Origin: Negativicutes bacterium
GTDB taxonomy: Bacteria > Bacillota_C > Negativicutes > Sporomusales_B > JARLHX01
Direction: 5' to 3'
DNA length: 53,566 bases
NCBI GenBank assembly: GCA_031292015.1
Contig: JARLHY010000149.1
Coordinates: forward strand, 1 to 53,566
The first letter of the stretch is position 1. The number at the start of each line of letters is the position of its first letter. Made by a program: the position numbers and the translations under genes. Below the pieces are notes generated by a model. It had not been told where the DNA came from and did no database searches. It saw only the letters and a list, made by a program, of their open reading frames with translations. Below, piece by piece: positions 8,978 through 16,041 of the stretch.

Positions 8978-9904
8978 TCACTGTCTTCTATAGTTGTCGA
9001 CAATCTTGCGCAGGTCCCCTGGATAAAAGCCGATATCCCCGCTGAAACGGGTCAGGGCGACCAACCCTCCGTCAATGCTTGGCACCGCGGCAATAGTGCC
9101 GGCGTTCTCTTCCTTGAGACCGCCGCCGTACACCACAGCCGCTTCCAACCCGTACAGCTTCATCATCTCCGCTTTGATAAACGCCGATACAAAGCCGATG
9201 TAGGTCGAGTCAGGCGGCGTTTTCCCCGGACCGATGGCCCATATCGGCTCATAGCCGATAACGATATTGCCTGCCGTCATCTGCCGGGCGGCTCCGTTCA
9301 GTCCGACATCCAGCTGTTTGCCTAGCAACTCCTTGACGCGGAGCTCCTGTTCCTGCAGAGTCCCGCTGCCCTTTTCTTCCGCCGTTTCCCCCACGCAGTA
9401 CAGGACCTTCAGGCCGGCGCGAAGCGCGCGTAAGACCTCCTGGTTCAACAGCTCGTTCACGCTGCCGCTTATATCTTCCGGCCCGGGGTTTGCGTACTTG
9501 CCGGCATAATGGCCGATAATCCCCTGCATATTCTTGCGCTCTTCCGAATGGCCGATGATCGCCCACTCACAGCCTATGGCCACAGCCGCGGTGGCCGGAA
9601 GAACGCTGGTGAAGGCCCCGAAATTCCCGCCGACGGCGATGTCCTCCCGGTGAACACCCTGGCAGCCGATGCTCAGGTTTGCGGTCTGATCGGGTGGAAA
9701 CTGGCCGAGCCTGCTGACCGCAGTGATGAGCAGCGCTTCCGGCAGAAGAAAGACCACCCTGGTGTCAGGCATCTGGCCAAGCCCGAGTCTCACAGCTTCT
9801 TCCATAACCGTCTCTGTCCATTCCCTGGGCGAGCTTGCGTCACATACCCCGCCCAGTGTCCGTGAGACCTCAAACCGTTTTAGATTGACAAAAATATTGT
9901 TCAT
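8978..9904 (-). CDS. Triosephosphate isomerase family protein
   Basis: The frame is open from 10006, but ATG 9904 is preceded by AAGGAG at a good distance and begins right at the TIM core (MNNIFVNLKRFEV). The longer version would overlap the aldolase gene. The 308-residue protein keeps the catalytic set: Asn7 and Lys9 in NLK, the His of IGHSEER and the Glu of YEPIWAIG, followed by the phosphate-binding YGGGLK. It is longer than normal glycolytic TpiA (about 250). It resembles the accessory TIM-like isomerases found in sugar and polyol operons, some of which act on tetrulose phosphates. Co-transcription with a class II aldolase (22-bp gap) suggests that it interconverts the triose products of that aldolase. 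The exact substrate is uncertain. Confidence 0.87.
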   Translation of the reverse strand: MNNIFVNLKRFEVSRTLGGVCDASSPREWTETVMEEAVRLGLGQMPDTRVVFLLPEALLITAVSRLGQFPPDQTANLSIGCQGVHREDIAVGGNFGAFTSVLPATAAVAIGCEWAIIGHSEERKNMQGIIGHYAGKYANPGPEDISGSVNELLNQEVLRALRAGLKVLYCVGETAEEKGSGTLQEQELRVKELLGKQLDVGLNGAARQMTAGNIVIGYEPIWAIGPGKTPPDSTYIGFVSAFIKAEMMKLYGLEAAVVYGGGLKEENAGTIAAVPSIDGGLVALTRFSGDIGFYPGDLRKIVDNYRRQ

Positions 9905-9926
9905 GCTATCAACTCCTTCAGCTGAT

Positions 9927-10766
9927 TCATGCTTTAGTGCCACTTCCACACAATAATATTTTATCCTTGACCACCCGGCCAACCTGTTTGCGAGCTTCGC
10001 AGGCAATTTTCCAGGGTTCGCTCTCTTGTGCCACCATGTCTTTAACGGCTTGGTGCCAGGCGTTCTTCAGCTCTGTGCCGAAATTAATCTTGCTAATACC
10101 GCCGGCAATCGCTTCCCGGATCATATCCTCCGGTATTCCCGACCCGCCGTGCAAAACCAGCGGAACAGCGGTAAGCGAGCGGATCTCCCTGAGCCGCGCA
10201 AAATCGATCGTTGGTTTTTTCGTGTATATTCCGTGAGCAGTCCCCAATGCCGGTGCCAAAAAGTCGATATTGCTCTCCCTTGCCAGCTTGGCAGCTTCCT
10301 CAGGATCGGCCAGCACCGAGCCGCTGCCGCCGTCCACTGAGTCTTCGACCCCGCCGATATGACCCAGCTCCGCTTCGGCGCTGGCGCCGGCGGCGTGGGC
10401 GGCCTGGGCCACCAGCCTGGAGATGGCTATATTTTGTTCCAGAGGCAGCCTGGAACCGTCGATCATCACTGAGTTGAACCCGTGAGACAGCGCCCAGACA
10501 GCCCAGTCGAAGTCGTTGCCGTGATCCAGATGCAGCACCACCGGCACATCGGCGTTCATCGCCGCGGCTTTTGCCATGGCTGCCGCCGCCGCTGCGCCGA
10601 TGTTCTTCAGATATACAGGGGTGATTTGCAGAATCACCGGTGATTTTTCCTGCTCCGCCGTCTCGACGATGGCCTGCAGGACCTCAAGATTGTGAAAATT
10701 AAAGGCGGGAATCGCGTACTTCTTCGCTTGGGCGTATCCTAAAAGCTTGACGCCAGATGTTATCAT
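9927..10766 (-). CDS. Class II (zinc) fructose/tagatose-bisphosphate aldolase family protein
   Basis: ATG 10766 was chosen because GGAGGAGG lies 8 nt upstream; a TTG at 10784 in frame is inside or upstream of that site. The 279-residue protein has the class II ketose-bisphosphate aldolase layout: AIPAFNFHN near the N-terminus, the zinc and catalytic segment HLDHGND, a Glu in AEAELGHIGG, zinc histidines in GTAHGIY and LHGGSG, and the phosphate-binding KINFGTEL. The family cleaves fructose-1,6- or tagatose-1,6-bisphosphate, or 1-phosphates, to dihydroxyacetone phosphate plus an aldehyde. Divergence from the GntR gene over one operator implies control by that regulator. GatY/KbaY-like and FbaA-like functions cannot be separated here. 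Confidence 0.9.
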   Translation of the reverse strand: MITSGVKLLGYAQAKKYAIPAFNFHNLEVLQAIVETAEQEKSPVILQITPVYLKNIGAAAAAAMAKAAAMNADVPVVLHLDHGNDFDWAVWALSHGFNSVMIDGSRLPLEQNIAISRLVAQAAHAAGASAEAELGHIGGVEDSVDGGSGSVLADPEEAAKLARESNIDFLAPALGTAHGIYTKKPTIDFARLREIRSLTAVPLVLHGGSGIPEDMIREAIAGGISKINFGTELKNAWHQAVKDMVAQESEPWKIACEARKQVGRVVKDKILLCGSGTKA

Positions 10767-10829
10767 GGCAAAAACCTCCTCCAAATCTTGACAGCCTTAT
10801 ACTAGCAGAATATAATTAAATCGTCAATT

Positions 10830-10853
10830 AAATATTGTAATATTGCAATATTT
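10830..10853. promoter_or_regulatory. Predicted GntR operator, copy 1
   Basis: A 24-bp near-palindrome with the core ATATTGTAATATTGCAATAT lies between the divergent aldolase and gntR genes. It is the exact reverse complement of 12900-12923. Only one central base pair breaks the symmetry. It sits about 30 bp before the gntR start and 60 bp before the aldolase start, where repression of both and autoregulation are expected. Confidence 0.82.
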
Positions 10854-10884
10854 CATTTTGTTGTGACAAGTGAGGTGATTCTTG

Positions 10885-11655
10885 ATGATCAGAGACGATA
10901 ATAACCATACTCCGTTGCATCACCAGTTGACAACCCGCCTGCGGGAAATGATCACAGCCGGCCATTGGGGCATCGGCGACCTTTTCCCCACCGACAAGGA
11001 ACTCATGGCCCAATACCAGATGAGCAGCACCACTGTGAGAAGAGCGTTGTCCCAGCTGGTACTGGAAGGCTGGCTGCAAAGAAGGGCACGCAAAGGGACT
11101 TTCGTTGTAAAAGAGCGGGTAGAGGAAACCCTGGGCCGGCTTACCGGTTTTTTCGAGGAGATGGCCAGCCGCGGTTACACTCCCACCGCCGATATCTTGA
11201 CCATCCAGGTTCTTGATGTTACCGCCAATCTCCTGATCAAGGTTCCCGGACTGGAAGAGCTCAAAGCCGACCGGCTGGTATTCGTCGAAAAACTGCACAG
11301 AATAAACGGCCAGCCCATCGTTTATCTTAAGAGCTATTGGCCCTACGAATATGGAAAGGTTTTCCTCGGCAAAGATCTGACCTCCCGGGCCCAGTACGAA
11401 ATCGTCAGAACTGAGCTCGGACTGGAGTTTACCAAAGCCGAAGAGGTCATCGCCGCAGCCTCGGCTTCCGCGAAAGAGGCCCAACTGCTCGAAGTCAAAA
11501 GAGGGGCGCCTGTTTTGTCGATGACACGCCTGGCGTTTGCTGCCGGCCGGCCGATCGAGCTTTCCATCAATTCCTACCGCGCCGACAAATATAGATACCG
11601 CGTTATTCTCTTACCGGATGAATGCAACACGGAACGCTTGATTTTTCCTGAATAA
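10885..11655 (+). CDS. GntR family regulator with UTRA ligand domain
   Basis: The start is ATG 10885, 7 nt after GAGGTG; a TTG one codon earlier is less well spaced. The 256-residue protein has an N-terminal winged helix (residues 8-75, with PTDKELMAQYQMSSTTVRRAL and the wing GTFV). A UTRA effector domain follows (about 95-245), ending with the typical strand FEYRADKYRYRV-like segment. HutC/UTRA regulators bind phosphorylated sugars or related metabolites and leave DNA on binding. Perfectly duplicated operators flank this gene and the phosphofructokinase gene behind it, so the likely regulon is aldolase-isomerase, gntR-pfk, and the transporter-dehydrogenase pair. The effector is probably a sugar phosphate of this pathway. 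Confidence 0.93.
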   Translation: MIRDDNNHTPLHHQLTTRLREMITAGHWGIGDLFPTDKELMAQYQMSSTTVRRALSQLVLEGWLQRRARKGTFVVKERVEETLGRLTGFFEEMASRGYTPTADILTIQVLDVTANLLIKVPGLEELKADRLVFVEKLHRINGQPIVYLKSYWPYEYGKVFLGKDLTSRAQYEIVRTELGLEFTKAEEVIAAASASAKEAQLLEVKRGAPVLSMTRLAFAAGRPIELSINSYRADKYRYRVILLPDECNTERLIFPE

Positions 11656-11668
11656 GAATGGAGGACGA

Positions 11669-12868
11669 ATGCCGGTGCCAAAGCAGCAAGCATTGTTCAT
11701 AGCCCAGTCGGGCGGCCCTACCTCGGTGATCAACAGCACCCTGGCCGGTATAGTGACCCAGGCTCAAAAACTAGGCATCAGTCGTATCTACGGCCTCATT
11801 CACGGCCTGGAGGGCGCGCTGAAAAACGACATTGTCGACTTAAGCCTTTTAACCCGGCAGCAGCTTGTGCGCCTGGCAGCAACGCCGGGAGCCTTTTTGG
11901 GCGGCAGTCGTTATCCCCTGCAAGCAGGTGATCTGGAAAAAGTATGCGACTTTCTTGAGGGTGAAAACTGTCGTTATCTGCTGCTGATCGGCGGAAACGG
12001 CACCATGGACACCGGACTGAAACTGCATAAGCTGGTCAGGGAAAAAGGCCTGAAGCTGGACATAGTAGGCGCTCCCAAGACGGTCGACAACGATCTTCAC
12101 GGCATCGACTTCAGCCCCGGTTACCCCAGCGCGGCTCAGTACATCGCCCTTGCCGTCCGGGACCAGATCCTTGACCTTGCCGCGATGAAAGCCTTCGAGC
12201 AGGTTCGCGTCATCGAGACCATGGGCCGGCAGGTCGGCTGGCTGGCTGCCGCCGGTTTCATGGCTTACAACCCGACCACCACAGTAAATCCTTTGTTTAT
12301 TCCTGAACACCGTCTCGACGAACCGGCCTTCCTCCGCGCAGTGGAAAAAGCTTATCAGATTCAGGGCTTTGCCGTAGCCGTCATTGGCGAAGGAATTACC
12401 AATAGCGACGGCCAGCCGCTGGGCGCGACACCTTTTGCCGGAATGGCCGACGGCGGCTGTCACACCGTCCATGTCGGTTCCGCCAATTACCTGGCCGACC
12501 TTGTCGCCCAGACCCTGGGCGTGCGGGCCAGAGCCCAGATTCTGGGCATGAATCAGCGCTGTTTCCAAGGCTGCGTTTCCAATGTGGACCAGGCTCAGGC
12601 CTTTGCGCTTGGCCAGGCCGGCGCCAATCTGGCCCAAACAGGAGGCGGAGGAAACATGGTGACCGTGAAAAGAGTCGATACGGGCTACCAGGCGGACGCC
12701 GTTCCCTTCGAGTCGGTCGCAGGCATCGAGCGCCTGTTCCCGGAAGAATTCTATGACAAAACCAACAAGCGGGTCACCCAAGGTTTTGTCGACTGGCTCA
12801 GTCCCCTGCTGAACGATATCGTCCCGACCATGAACCCGGATGAGATACCGGCCCTCAGAAGACGCTGA
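11669..12868 (+). CDS. 6-phosphofructokinase family protein, atypical phosphoryl-donor site
   Basis: The ATG follows GGAGG and lies 13 bp after gntR. The 399-residue product belongs to the long phosphofructokinase clade that includes many PPi-dependent enzymes. The opening SGGPTSVINS binds the donor phosphate, and PKTVDND (136-142) contains the catalytic Asp. The Lys in PKT is characteristic of PPi or mixed-substrate enzymes. The donor-site segment reads GGNGTMD (108-114). A Gly stands where PPi enzymes usually have the Asp that blocks ATP, and an Asn replaces the usual Mg-binding Asp. The phosphoryl donor is therefore ambiguous. The expected reaction is phosphorylation of fructose-6-phosphate, or a close sugar phosphate, to the bisphosphate cleaved by the neighbouring aldolase. 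Confidence 0.9.
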   Translation: MPVPKQQALFIAQSGGPTSVINSTLAGIVTQAQKLGISRIYGLIHGLEGALKNDIVDLSLLTRQQLVRLAATPGAFLGGSRYPLQAGDLEKVCDFLEGENCRYLLLIGGNGTMDTGLKLHKLVREKGLKLDIVGAPKTVDNDLHGIDFSPGYPSAAQYIALAVRDQILDLAAMKAFEQVRVIETMGRQVGWLAAAGFMAYNPTTTVNPLFIPEHRLDEPAFLRAVEKAYQIQGFAVAVIGEGITNSDGQPLGATPFAGMADGGCHTVHVGSANYLADLVAQTLGVRARAQILGMNQRCFQGCVSNVDQAQAFALGQAGANLAQTGGGGNMVTVKRVDTGYQADAVPFESVAGIERLFPEEFYDKTNKRVTQGFVDWLSPLLNDIVPTMNPDEIPALRRR

Positions 12869-12899
12869 CCCTACGCGTCAAACCTATTTTTTTAATCGT

Positions 12900-12923
12900 A
12901 AATATTGCAATATTACAATATTT
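12900..12923. promoter_or_regulatory. Predicted GntR operator, copy 2
   Basis: This is an exact copy of the operator at 10830-10853, in reverse orientation. With one extra base on each side the arms TAAATATTG and CAATATTTA are symmetric. It lies 107 bp before the MHS transporter, so that gene and the dehydrogenase probably form a second unit controlled by the same regulator. Confidence 0.82.
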
Positions 12924-13030
12924 ACTGTCTGCATCCCAGATAAACCAACTCTTTTGGAGGTGAAGGTAGCGGCGAGTCCAGTCGATCACACCCCGTATTT
13001 GCTCTAAAATAAGGGAGGAATCAACGAGAA

Positions 13031-14341
13031 ATGGACAATAAGAAATCGCCGGCGTTATCGCCGATGGTCAAAGTTGTATTAGGCAGCTTTGCCGGATCGC
13101 TGATGGAATGGTACGACTTTTTTCTGTACGGCACCGCATCGGCGCTGGTCTTCAACCGGTTGTTCTTTCCCAATCTTGACCCGATGGTCGGAACAATTGC
13201 TTCCTTTGCCACCTTTGGGGTCGGCTTCGTGGTGCGCCCGCTCGGCGGAATCATTTTCGGCCACTATGGCGACAAAATCGGCCGTAAAGCGATATTGATC
13301 ATTACGATACTTATCATGGGGATTGGCACCTTCCTTATCGGCCTTCTGCCGACCTATCAGACCATCGGCATCTGGGCCCCCATTCTGCTGGTCATCCTAC
13401 GGATCACCCAGGGCATCGGCCTCGGCGGGGAATACGGCGGCGCGGCGCTGATCACCATCGAACACGCGCCCAGGCACGAGCGGGGATTTTGGGGCAGTCT
13501 TCCCCAGTCAGCAGCTTCATCGGGGATTTTGTTGTCAACAGGCGTCTTCGCCCTCTGCGCCTCTTTGCCTGATGAGCAGCTTCTGACCTGGGGCTGGCGG
13601 GTACCCTTCTTAGTTAGTATACTACTGCTGGGAATAGGTCTGTTTATCCGGCTGAATATCGCTGAAACACCGGCCTTTCTCGCCGTGAAAGAAAAAAAAG
13701 CCGAAGCCAAGGTGCCGCTGTTCGAACTCATCCGCCATTATCCCAAAAATACCCTTCTCACCCTGGGCGCCCGGATCGGCGAGGCCGTTTCTTCCAACAC
13801 ATTCAACGCTTTCTGCATAGCTTATATTTCGACTGTGCTAGGCATGTCCAAAGGCGACGCCCTTACCGGCATCTTGATCGCCTCCGCCATCGGCATATTT
13901 GCTTGTCCGGTATTTGGCTATATCTCGGACCGGGTCGGACGCCGCCCTGTCTATTTGGCAGGAGCAGCTTTCCTGGTGCTGTTTGCCTTTCCGTTTTTCA
14001 TGATGATCAACACCAAACAGACTTCACTGCTGTGGTTGGCGATTATCCTGGGCTACACCTTCGGACCCACTCTGATGTTTTCCATCCAGTCGGTGTTCTT
14101 TTCCGAATTGTTCGGCACCCGGGTGCGTTACAGCGGTATCTCGGTTGCCTATCAGGTTTCTTCGATCATGGGCGGGTTTACTCCCTTGATCGCCACGGCC
14201 CTGCTTGCCGCGGACAACGGCCAGCCTTGGTACGTCGCTACTTTCCTGCTCAGCATCGCCCTGATTTCCTTTATATCGGCTTATCTGGCCAGCGAAACTT
14301 TCAGGGAAGACATCGCCGAAATCGAAGAACGGAATTCCTAG
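13031..14341 (+). CDS. MFS transporter of the metabolite:proton symporter (MHS) type
   Basis: The 436-residue protein has twelve predicted membrane segments. It carries hallmarks of the MHS subgroup: GSLMEWYDFFLYGTA in helix 1, RPLGGIIFGHYGDKIGRK in loop 2-3, RITQGIGLGGEYGGA in helix 4, and the repeated loop YISDRVGRRPVY between helices 8 and 9. MHS proteins carry organic acids such as 2-oxoglutarate, citrate or shikimate, and also betaines, with protons. That is unusual beside a kinase-aldolase set, so the substrate may be a sugar acid or polyol relative. GGAGG lies somewhat upstream of the ATG. The GntR operator precedes it and a dehydrogenase gene follows after 37 bp, which supports a shared pathway. 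Confidence 0.92.
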   Translation: MDNKKSPALSPMVKVVLGSFAGSLMEWYDFFLYGTASALVFNRLFFPNLDPMVGTIASFATFGVGFVVRPLGGIIFGHYGDKIGRKAILIITILIMGIGTFLIGLLPTYQTIGIWAPILLVILRITQGIGLGGEYGGAALITIEHAPRHERGFWGSLPQSAASSGILLSTGVFALCASLPDEQLLTWGWRVPFLVSILLLGIGLFIRLNIAETPAFLAVKEKKAEAKVPLFELIRHYPKNTLLTLGARIGEAVSSNTFNAFCIAYISTVLGMSKGDALTGILIASAIGIFACPVFGYISDRVGRRPVYLAGAAFLVLFAFPFFMMINTKQTSLLWLAIILGYTFGPTLMFSIQSVFFSELFGTRVRYSGISVAYQVSSIMGGFTPLIATALLAADNGQPWYVATFLLSIALISFISAYLASETFREDIAEIEERNS

Positions 14342-14378
14342 CAGCTGATTCTAAGATACGATATGGGAGGTACTATCT

Positions 14379-15380
14379 ATGCGCGCCGCCAAATTTGAAG
14401 GAAACGACACCGTCCATCTTGTGGAAAAACCTACTCCGGCGGTCGGTCCGGAGGAAGTGTTGCTGAAAATCGCCTACTGCGGCCTTTGCGGCTCCGACAA
14501 ACGCATTTTCCACAACGGCCATCAGGTCACCCCCGGCCACGAATTGTCCGGTACTGTGGTGGCCCGGGGCAGTCAGGTCGAAAATCTTGCTGTCGGGACA
14601 AAAGGGATTGTTTACATACCCCTGTTCTGCGGTAAATGCCCAGAATGCACCGCAGGCTTCCCCAACCGCTGCGAGACGAAACCAGGCCTCGTCGGCTGGC
14701 AGGTCGACGGCGGTTATGCCGAATACATCGCCATTCCGGCGAGAAACCTGATTCCCCTGCCGGAGGACATCGACCTGAAAGAAGGGGTACTGCTGCTTGA
14801 CACGGTAAGCACCCCGGCCCACGGCATCCGCCTCTGCCTGATGAGCTTCGGCCAAAAAACGCCGCCGAGAGCAGCGGTCCTGGGTTGCGGCCCACTGGGG
14901 CTCGGCAGTTTGCTTGTCTTGAAAGCTATGGGTATCCCGGAAATCTATGCTTACGACATTTCGCCCACAAGGATGGCGGTTGCCGAACAATTCGGGGCCC
15001 AGCGGCTTGATCCCGGCGGAGCGGCCTTTCAGGACGCCATTCCCCTGATATTGGAGGCCAGCGGCAGCCTGGAAGCCCGGGCTCAGGCCTTTGACCTCGT
15101 CAAAGCCGGGGGTGCGATACTGCTTCTGGGGGAAAACAACAGCCCCTGGACGATAACACCCACACCCCGCCTGAGACGAAAAGACTGCGCCTATATCCGC
15201 TCCTTTTATTTTCTTCTTTCCGAAATGGAGGCCAATTACCAGCTTTTCCGCAACTGCCGGGCCGACTTCAACCAACTGATCACTAAAATCGGTCTGTTGG
15301 ATGAAATTGAGCAGTTTCACCTGGAATTCTGCCGGGGCGAAACCATCAAACCCATGATTCGCCTAGACTGCGACAATTAA
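14379..15380 (+). CDS. Zinc-dependent alcohol/polyol dehydrogenase (MDR family)
   Basis: The 333-residue medium-chain dehydrogenase has a GroES-like N-terminal half with catalytic zinc ligands in YCGLCGSDKR and PGHELSG. A four-cysteine structural zinc loop (CGKCPECTAGFPNRC) is present, as is the NAD-binding glycine motif LGCGPLGLGSL. The family oxidises sugar alcohols and secondary alcohols to ketones (sorbitol and threonine dehydrogenase types) or reduces the products. GGGAGG precedes the ATG. Placement behind the MHS transporter and under the second GntR operator suggests that it converts the imported compound to a keto form, which the kinase and aldolase then process. The substrate is unknown. 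Confidence 0.9.
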   Translation: MRAAKFEGNDTVHLVEKPTPAVGPEEVLLKIAYCGLCGSDKRIFHNGHQVTPGHELSGTVVARGSQVENLAVGTKGIVYIPLFCGKCPECTAGFPNRCETKPGLVGWQVDGGYAEYIAIPARNLIPLPEDIDLKEGVLLLDTVSTPAHGIRLCLMSFGQKTPPRAAVLGCGPLGLGSLLVLKAMGIPEIYAYDISPTRMAVAEQFGAQRLDPGGAAFQDAIPLILEASGSLEARAQAFDLVKAGGAILLLGENNSPWTITPTPRLRRKDCAYIRSFYFLLSEMEANYQLFRNCRADFNQLITKIGLLDEIEQFHLEFCRGETIKPMIRLDCDN

Positions 15381-15502
15381 AGTACCCTGCCTGATTCCAG
15401 CTCGGCATACGGCGACATTGGCCCGATGAGCGACCGACAGTAGTCGGTGAACGCCTTTGACCTTTGTCTGACCATGTCGGAGAGCGAAATACTCCGCTCC
15501 TC

Positions 15503-15543
15503 ATAAAAGGCACCCTCCCTCTTTTAGGGTAGGTGCCTTTTAT
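15503..15543 (+). terminator. Intrinsic terminator after the dehydrogenase
   Basis: Perfect 12-bp arms ATAAAAGGCACC (15503-15514) and GGTGCCTTTTAT (15532-15543) close a hairpin 120 bp after the dehydrogenase stop, with the T-run inside the descending arm. Confidence 0.8.
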
Positions 15544-15581
15544 GCGATGGGTTTCGGATCTTCCCGGTGCCAAGTTTAGCC

Positions 15582-15631
15582 GGTAAAGGCGCAAAACCAA
15601 GGACAGATGCCCTTGGTTTTTCACCTTTACC
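15582..15631 (+). terminator. Long two-part hairpin, second terminator
   Basis: Inner arms AAAACCAAGG (15593-15602) and CCTTGGTTTT (15611-15620) form a stem with a T-rich descending arm. Outer arms GGTAAAGG (15582-15589) and CCTTTACC (15624-15631) extend it past a 3x3 internal loop. It may back up the preceding terminator or be part of a small structured transcript. Confidence 0.65.
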
Positions 15632-15719
15632 TATGTTACCTGAAGGGCGGGATGTAGTAAAGCCTTAAAGCGAGCAACTGGATTCTTCATCCCAAATGAA
15701 GAAGAATAGGAGGAGGATT

Positions 15720-15851
15720 ATGATGATGATGACGATAACGAATCCTCCGCCTCTACCCTCACACCCGCATCCGCCAAATCCCATCTGGACGCCTCCTTAT
15801 CGTGAGATCATCAGCTACGATATACTACGCGGCAGCTTCCAAAGGTGTTAA
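15720..15851 (+). CDS. Very small proline-rich ORF (43 aa), putative
   Basis: I do not recognise this product. It begins with four consecutive ATG codons directly after AGGAGGAGG; the later ATGs are spaced best for initiation. It encodes MMMMTITNPPPLPSHPHPPN followed by a segment ending in SFQRC before TAA. Ten of residues 9-26 are Pro. The 15381-16041 interval otherwise holds only hairpins. The ORF has no signal peptide or membrane helix. An inverted repeat (TTCTTCAT, 15683-15690, with ATGAAGAA) lies just upstream of the ribosome binding site. It could be a real peptide, a stalling leader for the CAP-domain gene 190 bp downstream, or chance. Only the strong ribosome binding site and the odd composition support it. 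Confidence 0.35.
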   Translation: MMMMTITNPPPLPSHPHPPNPIWTPPYREIISYDILRGSFQRC

Positions 15852-16041
15852 TCGTTATGTATCCTGCAAGGATAAAAGCAAAAACCTCCTTGCGGCCCAC
15901 CGGAAACAAGTCTGCCGCCAAAAGCACCCGCCTCGATTCAGGATAGCCGCCTTTTATCATATATGCATCCATAACGACAAGACAGGAACTTTGCCTGTAA
16001 GCTGGAATAAGGATAGGTAGATTGAATGCGGAGGTGTCTTG

